From Chloroflexota bacterium (GTDB lineage Bacteria > Chloroflexota > Anaerolineae > JAAEKA01): DNA of 55,888 nt. The stretch covers positions 1 through 55,888 of the forward strand of contig JAYELL010000060.1 of NCBI GenBank assembly GCA_034717495.1, in the 5' to 3' direction. Below are positions 15,972 to 24,077 of this stretch, piece by piece. Under the pieces are notes generated by a model. That model did not search any database and was not told the DNA's origin. It worked only from the letters and a program-made list of their open reading frames with translations. The position numbers and the translations under genes are program-made. Positions within the stretch are counted from its first letter, which is position 1. Each line of letters begins with the position of its first letter.

Positions 15972-16982
15972 ATGAACTACAAAAAAGTAATCCTCAACGA
16001 ATTCGGCGGCCCGGAAGTGCTCCAGGTTGTCGAAGAAACAACCTTGCCCGAACCGCAGGCAGGGGAAGTGAGAGTGAAGGTATTGGCGGCCAGCGCCACC
16101 TTTACCGACACCCTCGTCCGCAAAGGCATTTATTACGGTTTCAAGGAAAAACCGCCGCTTTCGCCTGGCTACGATATGGTCGGGGTGGTAGACAAGGTGG
16201 GGGCCGGCGTCAGTGGCTTGGAACCAGGCCAGATGGTGGCGGACCTGATCGTCTTCGGGGCTTACAGCGAGTACATCTGTCGCCCGGCCGATTCGCTGGT
16301 TCCCGTCCCTTCGGATCTGGACCCCGCCGAAGCGGTGAGCATGGTGCTCTCCTACGTCACCGCCTATCAGTTGCTGCATCGCGTTGCCAAAGTGCAGAGC
16401 GGACAGCGGGTTCTCGTCCACGGCGCGGGCGGGGCGGTGGGCACGGCGTTGCTGCAACTGGGCCGCCTCCTCGATCTGGAGATGTACGGCACGGCGTCGA
16501 AGTCCAAACACGCCCTGGTCGAAAGCCTGGGCGGAATCCCGATTGACTACCAGAGCGACGATTTCGTCGCCCGGATGCAGGCCATCGGCGGCGTGGACGC
16601 GGCCTTCGATGCCATCGGCGGCGACAACTTTCAACGTTCGTTCGAGTCGCTGAAAAAGGGCGGCATACTGGTCGCTTACGGTTTCTACAATCAATCCATG
16701 GGCAAGGGTGGCAACGTTCCCATCGAATTCATGCGCGTCAAGCTCTGGAACATCCTGCCCAATGGCCGCTCGACATCCTTCTACTCCATCGGCGATCTGC
16801 GCAAAAAGCAGCCCGACTGGTTCCGCCAGGATTTAACCGCACTGTTCGACCTGCTGGCCCAGGGCAAGATCAAGCCGGTCATCGGGCGGCGCATGGGGCT
16901 GGAAGATGCCGCGCAGGCGCATGAGTTAATCGAGCAGGCCGCGGTGAAGGGGCGGATTGTGCTGGTGGTGAATGAACGGTGA
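15972..16982 (+). CDS. Zinc-independent NAD(P)H:quinone oxidoreductase-like (MDR family)
   Basis: A 336-residue medium-chain reductase. GroES-like N-terminal half (ASATFTDTLVRKGIYYG, GYDMVGVVDKVGAGVSG) and a Rossmann half with VLVHGAGGAVGTALLQLG (residues about 145-162) are clear. The catalytic and structural zinc cysteines of alcohol dehydrogenases are absent, which points to the quinone-oxidoreductase branch. An AAGGAG site lies upstream of the ATG at 15972. Its stop overlaps the GTG of a decayed gene at 16979, so the two were probably once co-translated. Confidence 0.88.
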   Translation: MNYKKVILNEFGGPEVLQVVEETTLPEPQAGEVRVKVLAASATFTDTLVRKGIYYGFKEKPPLSPGYDMVGVVDKVGAGVSGLEPGQMVADLIVFGAYSEYICRPADSLVPVPSDLDPAEAVSMVLSYVTAYQLLHRVAKVQSGQRVLVHGAGGAVGTALLQLGRLLDLEMYGTASKSKHALVESLGGIPIDYQSDDFVARMQAIGGVDAAFDAIGGDNFQRSFESLKKGGILVAYGFYNQSMGKGGNVPIEFMRVKLWNILPNGRSTSFYSIGDLRKKQPDWFRQDLTALFDLLAQGKIKPVIGRRMGLEDAAQAHELIEQAAVKGRIVLVVNER

Positions 16983-17315
16983 ACAAGAAAAACATCCTCG
17001 TCCTCGGCGTTGGCGGCGGCCTGGGATAGCACATTTGCCGTGAAGTCATCCGCCAGTTTGGTCCCGATGCGCCGGTGGTGGGCGATTACAGAGCGGTGCG
17101 GGGCAAGCAGACCGCTGGCCGCCTGGGGGCAAACGTTTCCTTTGCTCAGGTGGATGTCCATGATCTCGCCAGCTTGCACGCTGCCCTCCAGGATGACGTG
17201 AGCGCCGTCATCGTATCCGTCCAGCAACGCCAGCCATTGGCGCAGATTGCCTGCATCGAGGCCGGCATCCCTTGCCTGGATGTGTCAGACATGCGCCCTA
17301 TCCACCAAAACTTCC
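16979..17315 (+). pseudogene. Truncated saccharopine-dehydrogenase-like Rossmann gene with in-frame TAG
   Basis: Starting at the GTG that overlaps the previous stop, the frame reads NKKNILVLGVGGGLG and meets TAG at 17027, exactly where the Rossmann helix should start. It continues sensibly in the same frame (HICREVIRQFGPDAPVVGDY, DVHDLASLHAALQDDVSAVI, CIEAGIPCLDVSD) to about 17310. The family similarity then stops and unrelated sequence follows. It resembles the NAD(P)-binding part of saccharopine-dehydrogenase-like proteins. Both the stop codon and the missing C-terminal half mark it as a pseudogene. No gene is visible from there to the promoter at 17470. Confidence 0.65.
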
Positions 17316-17469
17316 GATCCAGGCGCTACACATACGGACCGCAGCCCAGCCAGCCGAACAAATCTTCCCCGCGGGGGATACCATTAGCGCCATATCGTGC
17401 ATCTCAGTGGGGGCGTACCAGAGCAGTGCAGCCGCGCCAAAAACTGGCCCACTTTTGGCGTCTCTTTGT

Positions 17470-17498
17470 TTGTGTAACTTTCGGATTGATGCTATATT
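17470..17498 (+). promoter_or_regulatory. Promoter of the MoaD-AOR operon
   Basis: TTGTGT (17470-17475) and TATATT (17493-17498) with a 17-bp spacer lie 28 bases before the first ATG of the operon. An AAGGGG ribosome-binding site is in between. Confidence 0.55.
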
Positions 17499-17526
17499 TA
17501 AGACGGTATGGAAAAGGGGCAACCTC

Positions 17527-17889
17527 ATGGAATATTTCATGTCATCTGTCAACGTTGATGTCACCCTGTATGGTTCACTTGCACAGTTTGCAGGAGGGAA
17601 ATACGTTGCCCAGAAAGTAGTAAAACTCAAGGCAAATGCAATCGTTCGGGATTTACTGGATTACTTTGGGATTGCCCACGACCAAAAGAGCTATTTGTTA
17701 ATCAACGCCGTTCTTTGCGACATGCCCGGCCTCCAGGCTTCTTTAGACGAGCCCTTGGAGGACGGTGACCATGTTGGTATCTTTTCGCTTCAGCACATGT
17801 GGCCCTACCAATATCGCGACGGGATTCGCATGTCCGAGACGCTGACAGAGACCTTGCGAAAACGCGGTGCGATGCACAACATCTACTGA
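17527..17889 (+). CDS. MoaD/ThiS-like beta-grasp protein lacking the C-terminal Gly-Gly
   Basis: A 120-residue protein with a ubiquitin-like core (VDVTLYGSLAQFAGG, IVRDLLDYFGI, LINAVLC, LEDGDHVGIF). In MoaD the chain ends right after the last strand in Gly-Gly. Here the chain runs about 30 residues further (MWPYQYRDGIRMSETL onward) and has no Gly-Gly, so it cannot be a normal sulfur donor by thiocarboxylate. It comes 35 bases before the aldehyde oxidoreductase gene. A structural or cofactor-delivery role for that enzyme is likely from context. Confidence 0.75.
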   Translation: MEYFMSSVNVDVTLYGSLAQFAGGKYVAQKVVKLKANAIVRDLLDYFGIAHDQKSYLLINAVLCDMPGLQASLDEPLEDGDHVGIFSLQHMWPYQYRDGIRMSETLTETLRKRGAMHNIY

Positions 17890-17924
17890 TCCAACCCAAT
17901 CATCAATCGAAAAAGGAGTGTATC

Positions 17925-19685
17925 ATGGCAAAACAGATTCTTCGTATCAATATGACCAAGCTCGAAGCAACCTACGAGCCAGTCCCTGAAAAATGGGCTC
18001 GTTGGGCAGGCCGAGGATTGACCTCATCGATTGTTGCTGACGAGGTAGACCCCACCTGTCATCCGCTGGGGCCGAACAATAAGCTTGCTATTGCTCCTGG
18101 CTGGGTATCTGGTTCACCGGCCGCGCCCAGCAGCGGACGCACCTCCTTCGGCGGCAAGAGCCCGCTCACGGGTGGCATCAAAGAAGCCAACTCCGGTGGG
18201 CTTTCCAGCCAGAAGATTGCCAAACTTGGGCTTGCCGCGATCATCCTTGAGGGGATGCCCAAAGATGGCAAATGGTACAGCATTTTCATTGACAAGGATG
18301 GTGTCCAATTTGAAGATGCCGCAGACCTGATGGGCAAGGGTATGTATGAGATTGATACCCTGATGTGGGAGAAATATCCTAACAAGCCCGCAGTGATCGG
18401 CATTGGGCCTGCCGGCGAGATGAAACTCTCCAATGCAGGTATCTCCGTCAACGATCCTGAAGGTGAACCAGGTCGCTACGCCGGACGCGGCGGTCTTGGC
18501 GCGGTCATGGGCGCGCGCGGCGTCAAGGTCATGGTGGTTGATGACAAAGGCGGTCCTGGTGTTGAAGTTGCCAACATGGATCTCTTCAAAACAGGGCGCA
18601 AAAAACTGACCGCAGCTATCGGGGCGCATGATCTGACCAAGAGAGACGGCGGTTTGTGGACTTTCGGCACCAATGTCTTGATGAATATCATTAACGAGGC
18701 AGGTGGTTTGCCCACCCGTAATTTTAGCGCCGGGCAATTTGAAGGTGCCGCGAAGATTTCGGGCGAAGCTGTCGTGGAGAATATCGAAGCGCGCGGCGGC
18801 GTCGGGACAAAGCATCACGCCTGCCACCCCGGCTGCATCATGCAGTGCTCCAGCATTTACCCCCACGAGGACGGCACAGCCTTCGTCTCGGTCATCGAGT
18901 ACGAAACATCCTGGGCTTTGGGTGCGAACTGCGGCATTGACGACATCGAATATATTGCCCAGGCCACCTGGGAGTGCAACGACATCGGTCTCGATACCAT
19001 CGAAGCTGGGAACACGATTGCGATCGCGATGGATGGCGGCTATCTCGAATTTGGCGATACAGAGGGTGCACTGAAAACCTTTGATGAGGTCCGCAGCGGA
19101 ACGCCACTTGGACGTGTATTTGGCCAGGGCGTGGAAGCGACCGCCAAAGCCTTTGGCGTTTACCGCGTTCCCACCGTCAAAGGGCAGTCCATGCCCGCCT
19201 ATGAGCCGCGTGCCATCAAAGGCATCGGCGTGACCTACGCCACCACCGCCATGGGCGCAGACCACACCTCCGGCTACACCATCGCCCCTGAAATCGCCGG
19301 CGTGGGCGGCAAAGTGGATCCACTTACGCATACCGATAAAGCGGGCCTTTCGTTGACCTTCCAGTCCGCGACCGCTTTCATTGACAGCACCGGCTACTGC
19401 CTTTTCATCGCCTTCCCGATCCTCGACATCCCCGAAGGTTGGGCGGGCATGGCTGAATCTGTGGCGGGCGTGACTGGTCTCGACATCACCGGCGACGACG
19501 TGCTCGCAATCGGCAAAGAGGTTCTCAAGATAGAGCGTCTCTTTAATGAAGCGGCCGGCTTCACTACCGCCGATGACCGCTTGCCAGAGTTCATGCGTGA
19601 TGAGGCTCTGCCTCCGCACAACGTCAAGTGGACGATGGCAGACGAAGACCTTGATCAGGTTTACGCCTGGGTGCACGAAGACTAA
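17925..19685 (+). CDS. Aldehyde:ferredoxin oxidoreductase family tungstoenzyme
   Basis: A 586-residue enzyme of the AOR family, which carries a tungsten (or molybdenum) bis-pterin cofactor and one [4Fe-4S] cluster and typically oxidises aldehydes with ferredoxin. Cofactor-loop features such as AGRGGLGAVMGARG (about residues 186-199) and TTAMGADHTSGY are present. Cluster ligands appear as Cys300, Cys304, Cys308 (ACHPGCIMQC) and Cys492 (STGYCLF). The first spacing is C-x3-C-x3-C rather than the common C-x2-C-x3-C. An AAAGGAG site precedes the ATG at 17925. MoaD-like genes on both sides support cofactor maturation. The aldehyde substrate is unknown. Confidence 0.9.
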   Translation: MAKQILRINMTKLEATYEPVPEKWARWAGRGLTSSIVADEVDPTCHPLGPNNKLAIAPGWVSGSPAAPSSGRTSFGGKSPLTGGIKEANSGGLSSQKIAKLGLAAIILEGMPKDGKWYSIFIDKDGVQFEDAADLMGKGMYEIDTLMWEKYPNKPAVIGIGPAGEMKLSNAGISVNDPEGEPGRYAGRGGLGAVMGARGVKVMVVDDKGGPGVEVANMDLFKTGRKKLTAAIGAHDLTKRDGGLWTFGTNVLMNIINEAGGLPTRNFSAGQFEGAAKISGEAVVENIEARGGVGTKHHACHPGCIMQCSSIYPHEDGTAFVSVIEYETSWALGANCGIDDIEYIAQATWECNDIGLDTIEAGNTIAIAMDGGYLEFGDTEGALKTFDEVRSGTPLGRVFGQGVEATAKAFGVYRVPTVKGQSMPAYEPRAIKGIGVTYATTAMGADHTSGYTIAPEIAGVGGKVDPLTHTDKAGLSLTFQSATAFIDSTGYCLFIAFPILDIPEGWAGMAESVAGVTGLDITGDDVLAIGKEVLKIERLFNEAAGFTTADDRLPEFMRDEALPPHNVKWTMADEDLDQVYAWVHED

Positions 19686-19697
19686 CTTGGCTTTGGC

Positions 19698-19738
19698 AGA
19701 GAGGCTTGCGGTTCTACGCGCAAGCCTCTCTTTAGTTT
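19698..19738 (+). terminator. Rho-independent terminator or attenuator after the AOR gene
   Basis: A perfect 13-bp stem (AGAGAGGCTTGCG at 19698-19710 with CGCAAGCCTCTCT at 19719-19731) and an 8-nt loop, followed by TTAGTTT. It sits 12 bases after the AOR stop and before the remaining genes of the cluster, so it probably lowers their expression relative to AOR. Confidence 0.75.
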
Positions 19739-19851
19739 GGCCATTTTGGCAACAGGGTTGGCTCTTCTGGAATTCATAAACTTCGTGTTGCGTGTTCCGT
19801 TTGGATAAGCGTCAACGCATCGTACAGCACGCGACACGTTGAGCCACAATC

Positions 19852-20091
19852 ATGGAAGTAGAAGTCCGTGTTTTTGCCACTCTAAGAAAATACCTGCCTG
19901 AGTTAGGCGTCGGCGAGCCGAAGATTCTCGAAATCCATGAGGGGACGACCTTAGCTGAGTTGTGCGATCAGCTTGGACTGCCAATTGCTGAGGTCAAAGT
20001 CATCATGCGAAACGGTCTCCAAGCCGAGCCGGAAGAGATCATCGCTGAGGGTGATCGCATCGCCTATATCCCGGCAGTGGGCGGAGGATAA
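19852..20091 (+). CDS. MoaD-type sulfur carrier protein with C-terminal Gly-Gly
   Basis: A 79-residue beta-grasp protein (VEVRVFATLRKYLPEL, TTLAELCDQLGLP, GDRIAYIPAVGGG). The chain ends in Gly-Gly-Gly, the tail that MoeB-like enzymes adenylate and thiocarboxylate in molybdopterin synthesis. It therefore could serve as a real sulfur donor for the pterin dithiolene of the tungsten enzyme. It is followed 6 bases later by the next gene. Confidence 0.85.
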   Translation: MEVEVRVFATLRKYLPELGVGEPKILEIHEGTTLAELCDQLGLPIAEVKVIMRNGLQAEPEEIIAEGDRIAYIPAVGGG

Positions 20092-20097
20092 GAAAGA

Positions 20098-20883
20098 ATG
20101 GCGATCTTCCAACATCCGCTGTGGGGATTCGAGTTGACTTATCCCGACGACTGGACGCACCAGTCCAATGTCGGTGCCGACGGCTTTGCGAAAAATGCTG
20201 AAGCTTTCGGCCAAACCGACGTTGCTAACGGGCAAGCCGCTCACCTGCTTGTACGTGGCGAGTGGAACGGTCGCCGCGAGCCAATCGCCCCACTCTGGAA
20301 TCAACATATTACCAAATTATCCATCATGCTGGGTGCGAAGAAACTTGGATCATCCCCTTTTAGCATGGGCGGCGCAAATGGCTTTGAAGCCGAAATCCAG
20401 ATGCCGCAGCGCCAGAACCGTCGCCTGTGGGCGGGAATCTTGGCGCGGGAGGCGGTCATTCTGCACTTTATGGTTTCACATCCCAGGGAAGAACGCACCG
20501 ATTTTGAGCCACAAGCCACGCAGATTATCGCCAGTCTTCGTTTTCTCGACCACATCAACGACTTGACCATCAACGAGAGAGGGCTGCCTCTGCCCCCCGA
20601 TTACGCTCCCGTTCCCCCCGCCAGCCTGGTCCCCGACGCGCCAAACGATGATAGCTGGCAAGCCTACGATGGGAGCAGCGACATCGGCGCGCTGCAAGCT
20701 TTTTACTACCGCGAACTGCCTCATTACGGTTGGGAAATCAGTGAATTTATCCCCTTTCCTAATCAAGTTGATATTCATTTTGCCCGTTTGCGCATCTGTA
20801 AAGAGGATATTGTCGCGACATTAGGCATCATCCCCACGGCCGAGAAGAAAGCTATGGGCAAGATCGTGGTTAAATATGAATAA
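20098..20883 (+). CDS. Protein of unknown function in the AOR cluster (PsbP-like N-terminal part)
   Basis: A 261-residue soluble protein. The N-terminal part (WGFELTYPDDWTHQ) resembles the start of PsbP/Mog1-like or lipoprotein-LpqN-like folds. The C-terminal part contains ALQAFYYRELPHYGWEISEF, a pattern seen in small sugar- or lipid-related domains of unknown role. No signal peptide and no conserved catalytic residues are evident. It is tightly placed between two MoaD-like genes (gaps of 6 and 18 bases), which suggests a role with the oxidoreductase. I do not know its function. Confidence 0.65.
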   Translation: MAIFQHPLWGFELTYPDDWTHQSNVGADGFAKNAEAFGQTDVANGQAAHLLVRGEWNGRREPIAPLWNQHITKLSIMLGAKKLGSSPFSMGGANGFEAEIQMPQRQNRRLWAGILAREAVILHFMVSHPREERTDFEPQATQIIASLRFLDHINDLTINERGLPLPPDYAPVPPASLVPDAPNDDSWQAYDGSSDIGALQAFYYRELPHYGWEISEFIPFPNQVDIHFARLRICKEDIVATLGIIPTAEKKAMGKIVVKYE

Positions 20884-20901
20884 TCATACAAGGGGAAATT
20901 C

Positions 20902-21222
20902 ATGATCTCCATTCACCTCTACGGAAAACTGCGCCGCTATGCCTCCGATGACAGTCCCTCAGGTAATAGCGTTATCGAACTTGACGCGATTGAGAGCGAA
21001 AGCCTGCAAATGCTTCTCGAACGCGTTGGCATCAGCGTCGATGAGCTTTACACCATTTTCATCAATTCCAAATTGCTTATCTCTCGCACGAAAATGGCTC
21101 CCTATTTAGGCTATCAGCAAGTCTGCGATGAAAACTGCCAGGTATGGGATTTGAGCGTCGTTATTAAAGATGGTGATCGTCTGGGATTCTTTGGGCCGGA
21201 TATGCCTGCCTTGGTGGCCTGA
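20902..21222 (+). CDS. MoaD-like beta-grasp protein without Gly-Gly
   Basis: A 106-residue protein starting ISIHLYGKLRRYA and with LQMLLERVGISVDELYTIFIN, the MoaD-like core. The chain ends GDRLGFFGPDMPALVA, so the di-glycine tail is absent and replaced by a hydrophobic extension, as in a set of MoaD-like proteins found beside AOR genes. An AAGGGG site precedes the ATG. It is the last gene of the cluster and converges with the flavodoxin-fusion gene, leaving only four bases between the two stop codons. Confidence 0.75.
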   Translation: MISIHLYGKLRRYASDDSPSGNSVIELDAIESESLQMLLERVGISVDELYTIFINSKLLISRTKMAPYLGYQQVCDENCQVWDLSVVIKDGDRLGFFGPDMPALVA

Positions 21223-21226
21223 CGGT

Positions 21227-22525
21227 TCATGTGAGGACATTGGGGCTGCTTCCATTTACACCAGGAACTCGGCTGATGAGAGGGCCATAGATCATATCCA
21301 GTTCGGGGTTCACGCGCCCGCTCTCTCCGGGTTGGGGATACTCGAAAATCTGCGGGAACTGCTCCAGCAGGGTCATCGAACCGTTAGCGTCGAATTTGCC
21401 ATCGGTGAAAGCGGCTTCAGCGTCCTGCAGGCCCATGCCGATATCCTGCCAGACTTCGTGCGGGGTGGTGATGGCCAGCGTGGGCAGGGCGGTGCGGCCC
21501 TGATGGACACTGCATCCCCCGTCGTTGATATCCATGTACCAGTCGCTGGGCCCGGGATCGAAAGCGAGTTTCGGAGGGGTGATGGTGAACTGGATCGTCG
21601 CCCGCAGGTCGGGGATGGCCTTGGGATTGTACATGCCTGCCAGGTAGTTGAGCATGTGCTCATTGGAGACGTAATACCGGCCATCGATCTGCACAACACC
21701 TTTGGGTGCTGCCTCCCGGCCGCCGGGCACATAGGGCACGCTATCCAGATCGGCAGCTAAAATCGGCACGGTGTGGCGCATCTCCTCGGGCACCTTGAAG
21801 CGGTCCATCTGCTGTTCCCAGTAAGCGCCGGCCATATCGTAGAAAGCCTGTTTGCCGCCGGGGAAGAGGTCTTTGCGCAATTCCACCTGCAAATCGTCGG
21901 AAATGCCGCCCTCCTGGATGATTTGCTCGCCCGCTTGTCGCAGCAAATCGTAATAGCCGCTGAACAAACCTTGCAGCGAGCGACGGCTGAGTGCTTCAGC
22001 GCCGGGACGCAGGATCTCGCCGACGTATTCAAAGCGCTCCATACGGGCCATGTGCCGGAAGGTCGCCACCAGTGACTCGAAGTGCTCGAACTCCGGGAAG
22101 CCGCAGGGCGAGACCAGCATGATCTTGTTGGGCTTGTGGAAACGCTCCGGGTGGAAGGTCACGCCGGGGAGGTCGGGGTGGGGGATCAGCCAGGGTTCAA
22201 TGCGCGGCAGGGTGCGGTCGATGAAAGTTTTCATGATGCCGCTCATGCTGAAGTGGTAAAGAGGCGTGCCAAAAATGACCAGGTCAGCGGTGTTGTAGCG
22301 ATCCATGGCGGCGACCATGCTGTCTTTGTCTTTGTGGATGCACTCGCCGGGCGTGCGCACCCAGCAGGTGTAGCAGCCGATGCAGACCTCGAGATCGAGC
22401 TTGCGGATGTGGATCAGTTCGGTCTCTGCGCCAGCCGCTTCCATGCCTTCGAGCAAGGGTGTCAGCATGTGGTAGGTGCTGCTGGCTTTCATGCGGGGGG
22501 AGCCGTTCAGGGCAAGGACTTTCAT
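21227..22525 (-). CDS. NADPH-dependent FMN reductase/flavodoxin-fold protein fused to an SCP2-like domain
   Basis: A 432-residue two-part protein. Residues 1 to about 200 form a flavodoxin-like fold (KVLALNGSPRMKASSTY phosphate loop, then GTPLYHFSMSGIMKTFIDR), with a cysteine group CIGCYTCWVRTPGEC typical of iron-sulfur flavoprotein-like members. Residues about 310-410 match the SCP2 sterol-carrier fold (RATIQFTITPP, WYMDINDGGCSVHQG, PTLAITTPHEVWQDI). The middle 100 residues are unassigned. The fusion suggests a flavoprotein acting on a hydrophobic ligand. It begins one base after the free SCP2 gene. Confidence 0.8.
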   Translation of the reverse strand: MKVLALNGSPRMKASSTYHMLTPLLEGMEAAGAETELIHIRKLDLEVCIGCYTCWVRTPGECIHKDKDSMVAAMDRYNTADLVIFGTPLYHFSMSGIMKTFIDRTLPRIEPWLIPHPDLPGVTFHPERFHKPNKIMLVSPCGFPEFEHFESLVATFRHMARMERFEYVGEILRPGAEALSRRSLQGLFSGYYDLLRQAGEQIIQEGGISDDLQVELRKDLFPGGKQAFYDMAGAYWEQQMDRFKVPEEMRHTVPILAADLDSVPYVPGGREAAPKGVVQIDGRYYVSNEHMLNYLAGMYNPKAIPDLRATIQFTITPPKLAFDPGPSDWYMDINDGGCSVHQGRTALPTLAITTPHEVWQDIGMGLQDAEAAFTDGKFDANGSMTLLEQFPQIFEYPQPGESGRVNPELDMIYGPLISRVPGVNGSSPNVLT

Positions 22526-22526
22526 T

Positions 22527-22913
22527 TTACAGCCAACCTTTTGCAGCCAATTCCGCTTCCGTGGCCTGGCGGGAGAAGATATTGTCCATCTTCAGCAGCA
22601 AGCTCATCTTGCCGCTGGCTTTGTATTTGCCGGTCATCAGGGCCATCGCCCCGCTTCGCTCCTTGCGGGCGATGGCCAGCCAGATATCGGCAGGGGTGTT
22701 GATGGTGAGGGTGGGCTCAGCGACCATGCCGTTTTGGCAGCGGCATTGGCCGTCAGCGATAGTGAGGTTCCAGTCGCCACCATCTTGGCCGGAAACGTGA
22801 AATTGGATGGTAGCCTGTATGTCGCCGGCTGCTTCAGGATTGAAACTGAGCGCCATGCCTTCGATGGCCTGGGCAATATTTTTGGGGCGTAAACCTGGGG
22901 TTTGGTTCGACAT
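22527..22913 (-). CDS. SCP2 sterol-binding domain protein
   Basis: A 128-residue single-domain SCP2 protein (DIQATIQFHVSGQDGGDWNLTIADGQ, EPTLTINTPADIWLAIARKE, GKYKASGKMSLLLKM). It is clearly related to the C-terminal domain of the fusion protein encoded next, so the two arose by duplication. An AAAGGAG site precedes the ATG. It likely binds a lipid or hydrophobic ligand in the cytoplasm. Confidence 0.85.
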   Translation of the reverse strand: MSNQTPGLRPKNIAQAIEGMALSFNPEAAGDIQATIQFHVSGQDGGDWNLTIADGQCRCQNGMVAEPTLTINTPADIWLAIARKERSGAMALMTGKYKASGKMSLLLKMDNIFSRQATEAELAAKGWL

Positions 22914-22935
22914 TGTGGATTCTCCTTTAGTTGAT

Positions 22936-22961
22936 AATTATATATAAAAATTGATATAATT
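22936..22961. promoter_or_regulatory. AT-rich inverted repeat upstream of the SCP2 gene
   Basis: AATTATAT (22936-22943) and ATATAATT (22954-22961) are perfect inverted copies with a 10-nt spacer, in a strongly AT-rich stretch that also supplies possible -10 boxes for the minus strand. It is a candidate PadR operator between PadR and its likely target operon. Confidence 0.45.
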
Positions 22962-23014
22962 GAGAAAAAAAACAATAGATCGGACGTCTTGCTTCCTGGA
23001 TTACCCATCCCCAA

Positions 23015-23560
23015 TCACCACCTCTCCACCATCTCAATCGTTTCGTCCAGCCAGCGAATGTACATCTCTTCGAATAATTCGCCAAAACGGCGGGTCGTTT
23101 CCCATAACCGGGCGTCATCGGCCATGTCTGTGCTGGCGGCAAATTGGCGGATCACCTCTTTGGTTGTGGTCTGGTACTTCTCCAATTTTGCCTGATGCAA
23201 ATTGCGTTGCAGGCGCAGTTCAGTCAAGATCGTCTGCGGATTCAATTGAGCAGAGAAAAACAGCTTGAGCAGTAAGGTTTCCTTGTGAGGTTCGATTGTC
23301 ATCAGCGGCTGGACCAGCCATTCTCGTAAGTCCGCTTGCCCGGCTTCGGTGATCTCATAAACGCGCCGGTTGGGGCGGCGTTCCTGGGGTTCGATGTGTG
23401 AGATGACCAGTTCATCCTGCTCCAGCTTTTTGAGCGTGGTGTAAATCTGGCTCTGTTTGGCGTGCCAAAAATTGGATGTGGAAACATCCATCATCTGTTT
23501 CAGGTCATAGCCAGAGTATGATTGGTAGTTGAGAAAACCGAGCAGAGTATATTTAAGCAT
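23015..23560 (-). CDS. PadR-family transcriptional regulator
   Basis: A 181-residue regulator with the PadR winged helix at the N-terminus (LGFLNYQSYSGYDLKQMMD, SQIYTTLKKLEQDELV, RRVYEITEAGQADLREWL). The C-terminal half is the helical Vir_act_alpha_C-type dimerisation domain. The ATG at 23560 has AAAGGA 8 bases upstream; a TTG at 23566 would sit too close. It lies upstream of the SCP2 and flavodoxin-SCP2 genes in the same direction and probably represses them in response to a hydrophobic or phenolic ligand. Confidence 0.9.
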   Translation of the reverse strand: MLKYTLLGFLNYQSYSGYDLKQMMDVSTSNFWHAKQSQIYTTLKKLEQDELVISHIEPQERRPNRRVYEITEAGQADLREWLVQPLMTIEPHKETLLLKLFFSAQLNPQTILTELRLQRNLHQAKLEKYQTTTKEVIRQFAASTDMADDARLWETTRRFGELFEEMYIRWLDETIEMVERW

Positions 23561-23592
23561 ATACAATTTCCTTTATATAAATCATTGTATAT
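23559..23592. promoter_or_regulatory. Inverted repeat overlapping the padR start, probable autoregulatory site
   Basis: ATATACAAT (23559-23567) and ATTGTATAT (23584-23592) are perfect 9-bp inverted copies separated by 16 bases that include the ribosome-binding site. PadR proteins commonly repress themselves at such AT-rich dyads. Confidence 0.5.
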
Positions 23593-23735
23593 CAAAACTA
23601 AAGGTTTGTCAAAGCAAACAAGTCTGGAAAGAAATCGAGCAGGAACTCTTTGGAGTCGTCAGTATGGTGACTGCCAGGGGGGAAGCGCGCACGCTTGGCG
23701 TTGTCTACGCCTCGGATCGCCTGGTAAGTAGATCG

Positions 23736-24077
23736 TCAGTGACTCAGGTAGACATTTCGGAACAATACCTCGTCCCATCTGGAAATGGATCCCTGGGATT
23801 TTGGTGCCCCGCTGCCTGAACGAACCATCAGCTCGTTGTATCCCGGCTGCAAGAGCGAAGAGAGCACGGGGAAACTGGCCGAATCCCAGGCGTAGACCCA
23901 ATCCTTTACCGGAAGATAACCCAGGAAATGACCATTCAGGAACACAGCATTGCTTGGCTCGTGGCTTTGCATCTCCATGTGCAGTCTCCAGGGGCCTCGC
24001 TCCGGGTATCTAACGTAGAATCCTCCTTGCCAGATCAGACTGGGATTCCGGGCCCCATACAGGGGCCAAAAGGGAGG
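23736..24077 (-). pseudogene. In-frame continuation of the propeller-glycosidase gene beyond a TGA
   Basis: After the TGA at 24080-24078 the same frame stays open for 113 more codons to 23736 and reads as good protein: WPLYGARNPSLIWQGGFYV, RLHMEMQSHEPSNAVFLNG, then HFLGYLPVKDWVYAWDS. This resembles a jelly-roll carbohydrate-binding domain of the beta-galactosidase sugar-binding type. The domain seems to begin before the stop (ALDQEIHLGDNQ). A TGG to TGA change would explain it (Trp would fit the context). Confidence 0.6.

Noticed and set aside
18114-19676. A 520-codon open frame on the minus strand, opposite the AOR gene
   Set aside because: It is the antisense shadow of a highly conserved gene with strong third-position GC bias; composition is not protein-like and no ribosome-binding site is present.
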